Source: Caballeronia glebae (GTDB taxonomy: Bacteria; Pseudomonadota; Gammaproteobacteria; Burkholderiales; Burkholderiaceae). Taken from it: a stretch of DNA of 43,044 nt. The stretch spans positions 1 through 43,044 of the forward strand of contig NZ_FCOJ02000061.1 of assembly GCF_001545035.1 (NCBI RefSeq). The letters are read 5' to 3'. Position numbers and translations under genes: made by a program. The first letter of the stretch is position 1; each line of letters starts with the position of its first letter. Below the pieces are notes generated by a model. It had not been told where the DNA came from and made no database searches. It worked only from the letters and a program-made list of their open reading frames with translations. This document shows, piece by piece, positions 1 to 7,296 of this stretch.

Positions 1-56
1 TACATGGACTAGCTCCTGATAGTCCAAGAATTCCGCCGCACCCCCAACCCCGACAT

Positions 57-99
57 TTGTATCTGGCCGTGACATTTCCTGTAGGTCCCAAGTTCAAAT
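57..99. repeat. Direct repeat copy 1 (downstream flank of effector-like pair)
   Basis: The first 21 bases (57-77) are identical to 1469-1489. After three mismatched bases the match resumes through GTAGGTCCC and continues imperfectly to about 99. Both copies have the same orientation and bracket the two-gene minus-strand unit at 120-1345. Read on the minus strand, both copies keep a similar open frame (LGTY-x-KCHGQIQ), so they may be remnants of one coding or mobile-element end sequence. Identity of the parent element is unknown. Bases 1-56 hold nothing I can assign. Confidence 0.7.
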
Positions 100-119
100 T
101 GAAGAAACGATTGCAGGCC

Positions 120-419
120 TCATTTCGACTCAAGTTCCCGTGAATCACCTTCATCGTCGGGGCGATCCTGCGTCACTGCGATGTAGGGCTTTAACGCGGG
201 CTGATATGTGGACAGTAACAACAACGATGCGCCGCCCAGTTTGCGCGCGAACTCGTCGTCCAACTTGCCGCCGTGCGCTTCGATCGACCACGGCATGACA
301 AGCGAAGTTGCGCGCAGCTGTTCGAGCGCGGCGCGATCTACCGTGCATGTCTCGATCTGGTTGCCGTCTTCGTTAAAGGCAATCACAACGCAGCGCGCCT
401 TTCGTAGCGAATTACTCAT
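120..419 (-). CDS. Small hypothetical protein, candidate immunity partner of upstream effector-like gene
   Basis: This 99-residue protein is not recognised. I chose the ATG at 419 over an upstream in-frame ATG at 476 because 419 overlaps the stop of the upstream gene as ATGA and is preceded by a GGGAG ribosome-binding site. That arrangement implies translational coupling. The protein has no signal peptide or membrane segment. Its N-terminal half looks like a compact alpha/beta fold (CVVIAFNEDGN) and its C-terminus is acidic and charged (DRPDDEGDSRELESK). A small soluble protein coupled directly behind a modular protein with a cysteine-rich tail is the usual layout for a toxin and its immunity protein. 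That role is inference from layout only. It sits between the two copies of a direct repeat, in DNA more A+T-rich than the rest of the window. Confidence 0.6.
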   Translation of the reverse strand: MSNSLRKARCVVIAFNEDGNQIETCTVDRAALEQLRATSLVMPWSIEAHGGKLDDEFARKLGGASLLLLSTYQPALKPYIAVTQDRPDDEGDSRELESK

Positions 420-1345
420 CCTGTAAATCTCCCTCTGAGACAATTTGAATATCGTTGCATGGCGCGTTCTTTGCAAGTTGCCCAGTAGCCTTTATCCATC
501 GCGGCATAGGCGCTACATTCGGCCATATCAAGCTCGTATTCGAGTTCGCATCGTGCCTCTTCCGCGGGAGTCAGGAAGACGCCAGCGACATCCTCCGTCC
601 GATCGAGCAGGTTTCCTGACTCAAACTCGAACGGCGACGCCTTGCCGAGCGATGTGCTTTCGTCGCCGAAGTTCATTGCCAACAGGCTATCGTCGTCTGA
701 ACTGCTTCCTCCGAGAACGGCCCCAGCCGCGTCCTCGACCGCGCCGAGCCAGTCGAAACTACTACTGCCGCCAGCGCCGCCGCCCGTGCTTCCCGCGAAG
801 GAATTGGCCCCGCTCATTTTAGCGGTGACGCCGCCGGTGCCCTTGCCTGCCGCCCCACCGCTCGCAACTGCGCCGCGCTGGCTGATCGGAATGTAGTCGG
901 GATCGCGCGGTGCGTATTGGAAATCAACCTGCTTCGGCCAACGCTGGGGCGCGTCGGATGGCACATCGAATCTTGGCGACAGGCGCCATCCCCGATCCAC
1001 CACCGGGATCAACTCGCCATCGCGCACGGCCTTGCGAAAGAATCGCTCGATCTCTTCGTTCGAGGCTGGCTGCTTCCAGTGAGCAACATTCAAGAAAACC
1101 TGAAGGAAGCGCTGAGTGGTGCGCAAGGCTGTACCGCCCCCGACCGTGCGCAAATCGAGGTTCGGGCGGAAGTATCGATCGAAGGCGATGCGATCTTCAT
1201 CGACCGTCTTACGCGCGTCTTTCTTGAGAAACCAGAACTCTGTGCCGCATTGATGACGCGGAACAAGCGTGCATTGCCAGCCGATATTCAACGGCACATC
1301 CAACGTGTTGTAGGACGGTCGCCATTTGCCAAAATCGAAGCCCAT
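416..1345 (-). CDS. Effector-like modular protein with cysteine-rich C-terminus (possible polymorphic toxin)
   Basis: This 309-residue protein has three visible parts. Residues 1-150 form a globular region rich in Trp and Arg (WRPSYNTLDV, LIPVVDRGWRLSPRFDVP). Residues about 155-255 are a low-complexity Gly/Ser/Ala linker. Residues about 262-309 form a charged helical tail with spaced cysteines (C-x-L-E, AEC, ATCKER, RYSNCLRG). From memory, similar Cys-spaced tails ending RY-x-x-CLRG occur at the ends of Burkholderia T6SS- or PAAR-linked polymorphic toxins; I cannot confirm this here. No signal peptide is visible. The next gene starts inside its stop codon, which suggests an effector-immunity pair. 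There is no VgrG, PAAR or Hcp gene in the window. Alternatively it is an unrelated hypothetical protein. Base composition and flanking repeats suggest recent acquisition. Confidence 0.6.
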   Translation of the reverse strand: MGFDFGKWRPSYNTLDVPLNIGWQCTLVPRHQCGTEFWFLKKDARKTVDEDRIAFDRYFRPNLDLRTVGGGTALRTTQRFLQVFLNVAHWKQPASNEEIERFFRKAVRDGELIPVVDRGWRLSPRFDVPSDAPQRWPKQVDFQYAPRDPDYIPISQRGAVASGGAAGKGTGGVTAKMSGANSFAGSTGGGAGGSSSFDWLGAVEDAAGAVLGGSSSDDDSLLAMNFGDESTSLGKASPFEFESGNLLDRTEDVAGVFLTPAEEARCELEYELDMAECSAYAAMDKGYWATCKERAMQRYSNCLRGRFTG

Positions 1346-1682
1346 TCGACTTTGAACCTCTCAGATTCATTTTATAAGGATTGCAGAATAACCGGACGCA
1401 GGCTTTGAGAGTGTCGAAGATTGTTCGATGCCTGCTCTAACGGTATTGAAAGCCGCTTTTCAACAGGGTTGTATCTGGCCGTGACATTTGTCGTAGGTCC
1501 CGAGGTCAGATTTCGCGTGTCCGCCGGCCCGAACTACCGCGACATCCGTGATGACGGCCATCGCGGATACGTTGCCCGCGCTTTCAGGTCGTGGCTCGGC
1601 CGTTTCCAACGAAATCCGTTTAAAGCGCCGCTCATCGAACGGCGCACCTCGCGTATAAATCGCACGGCCGTGAAGCCCGCCG
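1346..1682. other. 337-bp gene-free stretch upstream of effector-like pair
   Basis: No convincing gene lies here. It holds the second direct-repeat copy (1469-1511) and the presumed promoter region of the minus-strand effector-like gene. A minus-strand frame through about 1460-1570 is open and ends GTYDKCHGQIQPC, but it continues into the CBS gene in the wrong frame. I read it as a remnant rather than a gene. Confidence 0.5.
1469..1511. repeat. Direct repeat copy 2 (upstream flank of effector-like pair)
   Basis: It matches 57-99 exactly for the first 21 bases and imperfectly beyond, in the same orientation. It lies about 120 bp upstream of the effector-like gene start at 1345. Together the two copies delimit a unit of about 1.4 kb, as expected for insertion, duplication or recombination at a shared sequence. 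No transposase is present between them. Confidence 0.7.
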
Positions 1683-2189
1683 CTACGCGAAACGCACCGC
1701 GAGCGTCTGCGGAATCGAGCTACGTCGCGTGAGCGCACAAGTCGGCGTGTCGTGATGCGGGCCGCGCACATAGCTTTCGAGCTGGTCGATGGCGAACTGC
1801 TGCTCATCGATCAGATGCCGCACCATGTCGCCGATCGAAATCATGCCGACGAGCCTTCCGCCCTCGATCACCGGCAGATGACGAATCCGGTGCCGCGTCA
1901 TCAGCGTCATGCATTCGTCGGCGCTCGTTCCGAGGCTCACCGACATCACCGGCGCGGTCATGATCTGGCATACCGTGGTCGTCCGCGAGGCCTTGTCCTG
2001 CAGGATCACCTTGCGCGCATAGTCGCGCTCGGTGACGATGCCGCACACCGCGTCGCCCACCATGACGACGAGCGCGCCCACTTCCGCCCGCGACATCAGC
2101 GCGACCGCTTCGTACACGCTCGCCTCGGCGTCGATGGTGTGAACCGTCGTGTCGCTCTTCGTTTTCAGGACTTGCTTCACCGTTGCCAT
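1683..2189 (-). CDS. Tandem CBS-domain protein
   Basis: This 168-residue soluble protein consists almost entirely of two CBS motifs (about residues 8-65 and 75-128), each ending in the typical G-x-[IV]-[ST]-x-x-D block (GIVTERDYAR, GMISIGDMVR). Such Bateman modules bind adenosine nucleotides or NAD and act as energy or ligand sensors. Stand-alone versions are common in Burkholderiales. The start at 2189 is supported by GGAG eight bases upstream; the frame stays open further upstream without a better site. It follows the zf-TFIIB gene on the same strand by 61 bp, probably in one transcript. The C-terminal 30 residues lie outside the CBS folds and look disordered. The ligand and target are not predictable from sequence. 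Confidence 0.9.
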   Translation of the reverse strand: MATVKQVLKTKSDTTVHTIDAEASVYEAVALMSRAEVGALVVMVGDAVCGIVTERDYARKVILQDKASRTTTVCQIMTAPVMSVSLGTSADECMTLMTRHRIRHLPVIEGGRLVGMISIGDMVRHLIDEQQFAIDQLESYVRGPHHDTPTCALTRRSSIPQTLAVRFA

Positions 2190-2250
2190 TTGCCGTTCTC
2201 CGTTGCTGTTTTTCCGCTGAAATCCTGCCGATGGTCCGCCGTTCAAGCCG

Positions 2251-2562
2251 TCAATCGAAATCGAAAAGATCGCCGAGAAAGGATTTTTTGCGACGCGTGT
2301 GCTCGTGCTTGCCACGCGCATCGCCATAGTGATAACCCTCCTGCCGATGCGTCCGGCGCTCGCGATCATGTCCTCGTTCGTGATATTCGTCGCGCTCGGA
2401 CGCCTGCGCGTCGGCGAGCGACGCCTGCGCCGCGCGCCGGATGATCTGATCCAGCTCGCCGCGGTCGAGCCACACGCCGCGGCATTGCGGGCAATAGTCG
2501 ATTTCGATGCCCTCGCGCACGGTCATCAGCAGTTCGGTGTCGGGACATACCGGGCATTTCAT
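2251..2562 (-). CDS. zf-TFIIB-type zinc-ribbon protein
   Basis: This 103-residue protein begins with a zinc ribbon: C3-P-V-C6 and C24-P-Q-C27, followed by the family hallmark RGVWLDRGELD. The C-terminal half is highly charged and His-rich (HERGHDRERRTHRQ) and ends in a short hydrophobic-acidic tail (FLGDLFDFD). The family (COG3809) is widespread in proteobacteria and its function is unproven; nucleic-acid or protein binding is usually assumed. It is the first gene of a likely pair with the CBS protein downstream. The 228 bp to the divergent carbonic anhydrase gene must hold both promoters; I see no clear operator there. Confidence 0.9.
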   Translation of the reverse strand: MKCPVCPDTELLMTVREGIEIDYCPQCRGVWLDRGELDQIIRRAAQASLADAQASERDEYHERGHDRERRTHRQEGYHYGDARGKHEHTRRKKSFLGDLFDFD

Positions 2563-2790
2563 GTCGATTCCTTTCTGATTGCTTTCAATGATAGGAATCT
2601 AACCGAAGGGCGGAAATCGAAAAATGCGAGTTTTCGAGCGCCCTACTTCGGAAAAACCGAACTAGACGGCGCTCTCGCACTGAACTGGTGCGTGTTGGCC
2701 GACTTGCGATCTATCTCAAAACCCCGCAAGCTTTCGCCTTGACGTGACGCGCGTGTTCGCGCGTCGGAACCGCACACCAAAGGCGACATC

Positions 2791-3489
2791 ATGTCCGACA
2801 AATCGATGAGCGAAGAACGCCACGGCGCCGATACGCCGGATCTTCTGTATTTGCTGCAAGGCGCAGACGACTTCAGCCGCTTCGTGTTCCCCGACAGCGA
2901 AGCGCTCTTCAAGAGCCTCGCGCGCCAGCAGACGCCGCACACGCTTTTCATCACCTGCGCGGATTCGCGCGTATCGCCCGAAATGATCACGCAGACGCGT
3001 CCCGGCGAGCTTTTCGTGTGCCGCAACATCGGCAATATCGTGCCGGCTTATGGGGAGATGCTCGGCGGCGTGTCGGCGGTGGTCGAATACGCGGTGCTCG
3101 CGCTCAACGTGCGGCAGATCGTGATCTGCGGACACTCGGATTGCGGCGCGATGAAAGGACTTTCGTCGGGCGCGACCATCGCCGATGAAATGCCGACGGT
3201 TCACGCATGGCTGCGCAACGCCGAAGCCGCGCGCAGTGTCGTGATGGCGCGAAAGCTGGAGGAAGAGCGCATCGTTCAGGCGATGGTCGAGGAGAACATC
3301 CGCCTGCAGTTGACGCACCTGCGCACGCATCCGGCGGTCGCGGGCCGGCTCGCGCTCGGCAAGTTGCAGGTGCAGGGCTGGGTGTACGACATCGGACGTG
3401 GCAAGGTGTCGATCTACGACGAAGCCGACAGCAAGTTCGAGTCGCTCGAACAAGCGCGTCTGCGCATGTTGCGCAAAGCCGCGCGCTGA
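2791..3489 (+). CDS. Beta-class carbonic anhydrase
   Basis: This 232-residue protein interconverts CO2 and bicarbonate in the cytoplasm. Zinc ligands are visible as C56, H115 and C118, with the catalytic Asp/Arg dyad D58-R60 in CADSR, and the flanking blocks RNIGNIVP and GHSDCGAMKG are typical of beta-carbonic anhydrases. Length fits the family (about 200-230). The ATG at 2791 has an AAAGG site seven bases upstream. It is transcribed alone, divergently from the zf-TFIIB gene. A perfect hairpin at 3504-3530 separates it from the convergent DUF4142 gene. No cyanase or bicarbonate transporter is adjacent, so a general bicarbonate-supply role is most likely. Confidence 0.96.
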   Translation: MSDKSMSEERHGADTPDLLYLLQGADDFSRFVFPDSEALFKSLARQQTPHTLFITCADSRVSPEMITQTRPGELFVCRNIGNIVPAYGEMLGGVSAVVEYAVLALNVRQIVICGHSDCGAMKGLSSGATIADEMPTVHAWLRNAEAARSVVMARKLEEERIVQAMVEENIRLQLTHLRTHPAVAGRLALGKLQVQGWVYDIGRGKVSIYDEADSKFESLEQARLRMLRKAAR

Positions 3490-3503
3490 CACGCCGTACG
3501 CCG

Positions 3504-3530
3504 CGCCGCGCGCACGGGCGGCGCGCGGCG
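3504..3530. terminator. Perfect GC hairpin between convergent genes
   Basis: CGCCGCGCGC (3504-3513) and GCGCGCGGCG (3521-3530) are perfect reverse complements around a 7-base loop. It lies 14 bp after the carbonic anhydrase stop and 16 bp after the DUF4142 stop, so it could end both transcripts. There is no T-tract on either side, so it is not a canonical intrinsic terminator. Confidence 0.6.
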
Positions 3531-3546
3531 GGTCATCGCACTACCG

Positions 3547-4092
3547 CTACTGCACGCCCTTCTTCGCGGCGAGATCCTGCGCCATCTTCAAATGCTGCTG
3601 GATGGTCGGCAGCGCCTTCTGCGCGGCCTGCTTGAGCTTGGCGTTCTGCCCTTCTTGCGCTTCCTTCTGGAAGACCTGAACCGCCTCCTGGTGCCCCTGC
3701 ACGCCGACCTTCTGGATATACGCGGTATCGAATTCCTTGCCGTGCAGCGCCTTCAGCGAATCGAGCGCGGACGTGTCGGAGTTGTCCATCGGCACCGTCA
3801 CGCCGTGCGGCGCGGCCATCTTCAACTGCATCGCGAGTTTGGTGTGATCGACCATCATGTGATGCGCGAAACTCTTCACGTCCTTGTCCTGCGATTGCTT
3901 CGTGGCGAGCTTGGCGGCGTCGATTTCGGTCGATCCCGCCGACGACGCGGCCTGTACGAAAGCCTTGTCGACGGGCGGCAGATCGTTAGCCATCGTCGTG
4001 CTGGCCGCCTGAGTCTGGGCGAGCGCGCCGAGCGGCAGCGTCGCGATGAGCGTCGTGGCGAGCGCGGCGCACAGCTTTGTATTGCGATTCAT
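3547..4092 (-). CDS. Exported DUF4142-family protein
   Basis: This 181-residue protein carries an N-terminal signal peptide (MNRNTKLCAALATTLIATLP then ALAQTQA, cleavage near residue 26), followed by a four-helix ferritin-like DUF4142 region with the typical SFAHHMMVDHTK block. DUF4142 proteins are periplasmic and often stress-induced; no enzymatic role is established. The start at 4092 is set by a strong AGGAGGT site 8-14 bases upstream. A longer frame would begin at 4146 but would put 18 charged residues before the signal peptide. It is convergent with carbonic anhydrase and divergent from the FmdB-like gene, so it is probably monocistronic. Confidence 0.92.
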   Translation of the reverse strand: MNRNTKLCAALATTLIATLPLGALAQTQAASTTMANDLPPVDKAFVQAASSAGSTEIDAAKLATKQSQDKDVKSFAHHMMVDHTKLAMQLKMAAPHGVTVPMDNSDTSALDSLKALHGKEFDTAYIQKVGVQGHQEAVQVFQKEAQEGQNAKLKQAAQKALPTIQQHLKMAQDLAAKKGVQ

Positions 4093-4229
4093 GAAAGGGA
4101 CCTCCTGAGCCAATGGGTCCCTGCGTTTCAGCAATGGCGGTGCCACGGCGCATCGTGACAGTGACGCAACCGGCTGGCGCGGCGCTTGTTACACTGGCCG
4201 GACGAGTCATTTTCTTCGAGCGAAACGTC

Positions 4230-4451
4230 ATGCCTGTCTACGATTACGAATGCGCGGATTGCGGCGCATTCGAAGCCGTCCGTCGTATCGCCGAACGCGA
4301 CGATCCCGCCGCCTGCCCGCAATGCGGCGCGACGGCCGCGCGCGTGACGATCGGTGCACCAAGCGTCGGCGGCGCGAACTCATCGGCCGGCGGCGATGAA
4401 GCCGGCAGCTACGGCATGTCCCATCGCGGCGGCTGCCTCTGCTGCCGATAG
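4230..4451 (+). CDS. FmdB-family small zinc-ribbon protein
   Basis: This 73-residue protein opens with MPVYDYECADCG, the signature of the FmdB/CxxC_CxxC_SSSS regulatory family. Its zinc ribbon uses C8-A-D-C11 and C29-P-Q-C32. A Gly/Ser-rich stretch follows and the protein ends in a Cys-rich tail (RGGCLCCR). The family name comes from a proposed regulator of amidase/formamidase operons. Many members are unlinked to such genes, as here. The start is fixed by the conserved MPVY sequence; the upstream in-frame extension to 4113 is low in plausibility. It lies 137 bp from the divergent DUF4142 gene. Confidence 0.9.
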   Translation: MPVYDYECADCGAFEAVRRIAERDDPAACPQCGATAARVTIGAPSVGGANSSAGGDEAGSYGMSHRGGCLCCR

Positions 4452-4657
4452 CGCGTTTTCGCCGCGCGCCCGGGCACGGTCGTTGCAAAGTCACCCCCAC
4501 GTACGCCCCGCGCAACGCGGGCGTATCATGCAAGACGACGCTGCGCGGCGCGCAAGGCCGCGCGTAGTCAAGGGCATCGCGATCGCGGGCGCGCTGTTGC
4601 AGGTTCCGCGATGATCGCGCTTAACGTGTTCCGGACGAATAACAGGAGGTGATAAGG

Positions 4658-4933
4658 ATGACGATAGAGTTCAGCGGGCGCCGTCATGTCGTAGCGGCGG
4701 CGCGTGTCGCTTTCGAGGCGAATGTGGACGGCCGCGAGGTGTGGTGCAGCATTTCCCTCGACGCGCTCAACGATCACTTCGGCAATAGCGGGACGTCGTC
4801 GCACGATCTCCTCTCCGCGTTCGAAGGCGGACGCATGCAAATCGAAGAAGGGGCCCGGCGCGCGCTCGAGCGCAACGGCGGCCAGTCGGTCGAACTGGAA
4901 ACCAACGATTTCAAGGCATCCCGCGGGGTCTAG
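4658..4933 (+). CDS. DUF1488 family protein
   Basis: This 91-residue soluble protein matches the DUF1488 pattern, including the family-typical REVWCSISLDALNDHFG core and an Arg/Glu-rich helical end. The function of the family is unknown; it is common in Burkholderiales. The ATG at 4658 is set by a full AGGAGGTGAT site at 4645-4654. A GTG at 4649 lies inside that site and cannot be the start. It stands alone, with 206 bp of gene-free DNA upstream (4452-4657) in which I see nothing specific, and it is convergent with the receiver-like gene. Confidence 0.9.
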   Translation: MTIEFSGRRHVVAAARVAFEANVDGREVWCSISLDALNDHFGNSGTSSHDLLSAFEGGRMQIEEGARRALERNGGQSVELETNDFKASRGV

Positions 4934-4969
4934 GTCACGGACGGGCGGCGGCGCAATGCGCCGCCCGCA

Positions 4970-5365
4970 TCAGTGGGCATAGAAGCATTTCAATACGTCG
5001 AACATCCACCAGACCGGACACGGCGTTCTGCAAAAGCCGTCATAACCGGCGGCGTGCAACGTGTCGCGCGGGTCGCGCGCGGCATCGGCGGCCAGCGCAA
5101 TCAGCAACTCCACCTCGCCTTCCGTTCGACCGGCGCTCAGCACCGCGCGCAGCGTGCGCGCCAGCGCGTGATCGTGCGCGTCGCCGATGAGCGTATCCAC
5201 GAACAGCACTTGCGGCCGCCATGTGCGGATGAACCGCGAAGCGCCCGCCGCATCGCCAATCTGCATGGCCTCAAAGCCGCGCATCGCGAGAAGAAGCGCG
5301 AAAGAATCGCCGACGTTCGATTCCGAATGCACGATCAGCACGCGTCGCGTCGCGACCGCCGTCAT
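4970..5365 (-). CDS. Degenerate stand-alone response-regulator receiver domain
   Basis: From the ATG at 5365 this is a 131-residue single-domain protein with a CheY-like pattern. It has a hydrophobic first strand (RRVLIVHSES), the candidate phosphoacceptor D57 in VLFVDTLIGD, and a late strand VELLIALAADA. The acidic pair that binds Mg2+ after strand 1 is replaced by H13-S14-E15, and the conserved Lys-Pro near the end reads RTPC. Phosphotransfer is therefore doubtful, which suggests a pseudo-receiver. Alternative starts at 5425 and 5452 would add 20-29 residues outside the fold; no start has a strong ribosome-binding site. No kinase or output domain is adjacent. Related genes in Burkholderia are usually annotated as response-regulator or hypothetical proteins. 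Confidence 0.75.
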   Translation of the reverse strand: MTAVATRRVLIVHSESNVGDSFALLLAMRGFEAMQIGDAAGASRFIRTWRPQVLFVDTLIGDAHDHALARTLRAVLSAGRTEGEVELLIALAADAARDPRDTLHAAGYDGFCRTPCPVWWMFDVLKCFYAH

Positions 5366-5479
5366 GGACAGCGGATTCCAGATTTCGCACCGGTCGGTGC
5401 ATAGGTCGTACGATCGCTCGTCCATATCGGTCCGGCATGGCGAAAAGCGCATGCCGATACCAACAGGTCAGCAAGGTTG

Positions 5480-5509
5480 AGGCCCGCCTACATCGTGTAA
5501 TGCGGGCCT
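5480..5509 (-). terminator. Hairpin downstream of DUF883 gene
   Basis: AGGCCCGC (5480-5487) pairs perfectly with GCGGGCCT (5502-5509), and the loop can add a short TACA/TGTA stem. It starts 9 bp after the minus-strand DUF883 stop at 5518, which is the right place for a terminator. It lacks a U-tract in that direction. Confidence 0.55.
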
Positions 5510-5517
5510 TGCGCCTT

Positions 5518-6018
5518 TTAGCGCGCAGCAAGCAAGCCGACGATCAACCCGCCGACCGCCGCCAGTGCGATCGACCTCCACGGATTCTCGCGCACGTAGT
5601 CGCCGGTGCCCTCCTTCGCCTGCCGATACTGCGTCGCGATGACATCCTGCGCGCCCGCCAGAACTTCGCGCGCGCGACGCGGGATCGGCGGCGACGGATG
5701 ATACTGGCTGCCCTGACCCTGAGCATTCGCGGCGGCGGGCTGCGCGAGCACCGACGGACTGTCGCCGCCTTCGAGCACGCTGCCGTGCACGTGATACGGC
5801 GAGTACTTCGCGGGCCTGTGCGCCTCGCCCGGCGTGAGCGGCGTGACGGTCGCGGCTTGCCCGTGCGCCATCCCGGGCGCGAGCGCCGCGTCCATCGTGC
5901 TCGCCACCGTGCGGCGCGCAAGCGGCGGATCGACCCGATCGCCCCGATCACCCCGTTCACCCCGTTCACCGTTCGGCATCGGCGTAATCGTGGATGCGCT
6001 GCCGTTTGCATTGTCCAT
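5518..6018 (-). CDS. DUF883/ElaB-type membrane-anchored protein with collagen-like N-terminal repeat
   Basis: This 166-residue protein ends in the hallmark of DUF883 (ElaB/YqjD/YgaM-like) proteins: RENPWRSIALAAVGG followed by a short glycine-rich membrane helix ending LLAAR. E. coli relatives are tail-anchored and bind ribosomes in stationary phase. Preceding it is an amphipathic region (about 120-143). The first 115 residues are disordered and Pro/Ala-rich and contain GERGERGDRGDR (17-28), a short triplet repeat with the G-x-y period. The start at 6018 has GGAGA seven bases upstream; 6057 is an unlikely earlier start. The N-terminal extension is longer than in the E. coli proteins, and its role is unknown. 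Confidence 0.85.
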   Translation of the reverse strand: MDNANGSASTITPMPNGERGERGDRGDRVDPPLARRTVASTMDAALAPGMAHGQAATVTPLTPGEAHRPAKYSPYHVHGSVLEGGDSPSVLAQPAAANAQGQGSQYHPSPPIPRRAREVLAGAQDVIATQYRQAKEGTGDYVRENPWRSIALAAVGGLIVGLLAAR

Positions 6019-6340
6019 GGCTATCTCCAGTTGACTGCGTCCATCGCACTGCAACAAGTCTCATCCATCTTTCGATGTCGCAAGATTCGCACCGAACGGG
6101 CCTGCCGGCAACCAGCGCCTCGGCAATCGTGCAAGCCGCGCGGCGCTTGGCAATTTTTCTCACATAACGGTGAGAATTGCTCGTTTGCCCGCGCATCGGC
6201 GCGTCCTTACGATGCCTGAGACTGGAGAGAGAAGCCGCGCCGACCGCGCTGTATCTTTCGTTTCACGCCAGGCCGAAACATCGGCCCCGCGCACGCCGAT
6301 ACGATGGCTTCGCTCTCCCACTCCTATTGCGAAGCCCGCC
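6019..6340. other. 322-bp divergent intergenic region with imperfect inverted repeat
   Basis: It lies between the DUF883 gene and the EamA transporter, so both promoters should be here. At 6150-6180, GCAATTTTTCTCAC and GTGAGAATTGC form an inverted repeat around 6 bases (arms identical apart from three extra T in the left arm). It is in an A+T-rich patch 160-190 bp upstream of the transporter and could be an operator. Nothing else is recognisable. Confidence 0.5.
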
Positions 6341-7291
6341 ATGAATCCCGTCAATCTTGCTCAACTGTTCATCCTCGCCGCGCTGTGGGGCGGCTCGTTC
6401 CTGTTCATCCGCGTCGGCGTGACCGATCTCGGCGTCGCGCCGCTGATGGCGTTGCGCGTGGGCATCGGCGCGCTGTTTCTGCTGCTGATGCTCGCGCTGC
6501 GCGGCAAGGCGCGGCAGGCCTTCTCGACGATGCGCGGGCGCGCCTGGCCGCTCTTCGTCGTCGGCGTGCTCAATTCCGCCGCGCCGTTTTGTTTGTTCGC
6601 GTATGCGGAGCTCACGCTGACGGCGGGCGTCACGTCGGTCATCAACGCGACGACGCCGCTCTGGGGCGCGATCGTCGCCTATCTGTGGCTCAACGACCGG
6701 TTGACGCGCATGCGCGTGGCGGGCCTCGCGATCGGCTTCGCGGGCGTGCTCGCGCTCGTCTGGGATCAGATGTTCGCGCACGACGCGAGCGCACTCCCCG
6801 TCTCGCCGATGGCGACCGCGCTGGCCGCGCTCGCGGCACTCGCCGCATCGGCTTCCTACGGCGTCGCGGCGAGCTATACGAAGAAGCATCTGATGGGCGT
6901 CGATTCGCTGACGGTCGCGGCCGGCACGATGAGCGCGGCGACCCTTGTACTCCTGCCCTTCGCGCTCGTCTTCTGGCCGGCCGGCGCGGTGTCGCTGCAC
7001 GCCTGGGGCGCGGTGCTCGGGCTGGGCGTCGCGTGCACGGGCGTCGCCTACATGATGTTCTTCCATCTCATCGCGGTAGCCGGACCGGCGCGCGCGATCA
7101 CCGTCACGTTTCTAATTCCGATCTTCGGGATTCTGTGGGGCGCGCTGTTTCTCGCCGAACGTGTGTCGATGGGCATGGCCGCCGCCTGCGCGATCGTGCT
7201 GGTCGGCACGGCGCTAGCGACGGGCGTGATCAAGCGCGTGCCGTTCTTCGGCGCGCGCCGGACGCAATGCGTGAAGGAAAGTAAAGCCTGA
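6341..7291 (+). CDS. EamA-family (DMT superfamily) transporter
   Basis: This 316-residue integral membrane protein has about ten hydrophobic segments arranged as two EamA repeats (first repeat about 6-140, second about 155-295). Typical landmarks are LFILAALWGGSFLFIRVGV at the N-terminus, INATTPLWGAIVAYLWLNDR at the end of repeat one and FLIPIFGILWGALFLAERVS near the end. DMT exporters move amino acids, metabolites or drugs; the substrate here is not predictable. The ATG at 6341 begins directly before helix 1. Earlier in-frame starts would add a soluble basic leader and are less likely. The stop lies 5 bp from the convergent cupin gene. Confidence 0.93.
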   Translation: MNPVNLAQLFILAALWGGSFLFIRVGVTDLGVAPLMALRVGIGALFLLLMLALRGKARQAFSTMRGRAWPLFVVGVLNSAAPFCLFAYAELTLTAGVTSVINATTPLWGAIVAYLWLNDRLTRMRVAGLAIGFAGVLALVWDQMFAHDASALPVSPMATALAALAALAASASYGVAASYTKKHLMGVDSLTVAAGTMSAATLVLLPFALVFWPAGAVSLHAWGAVLGLGVACTGVAYMMFFHLIAVAGPARAITVTFLIPIFGILWGALFLAERVSMGMAAACAIVLVGTALATGVIKRVPFFGARRTQCVKESKA

Positions 7292-7296
7292 TCCGG

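Noticed and set aside
1..1511. Complete insertion sequence bounded by the repeats
   Set aside because: The repeats are direct, not inverted, and no transposase or integrase is encoded between them.
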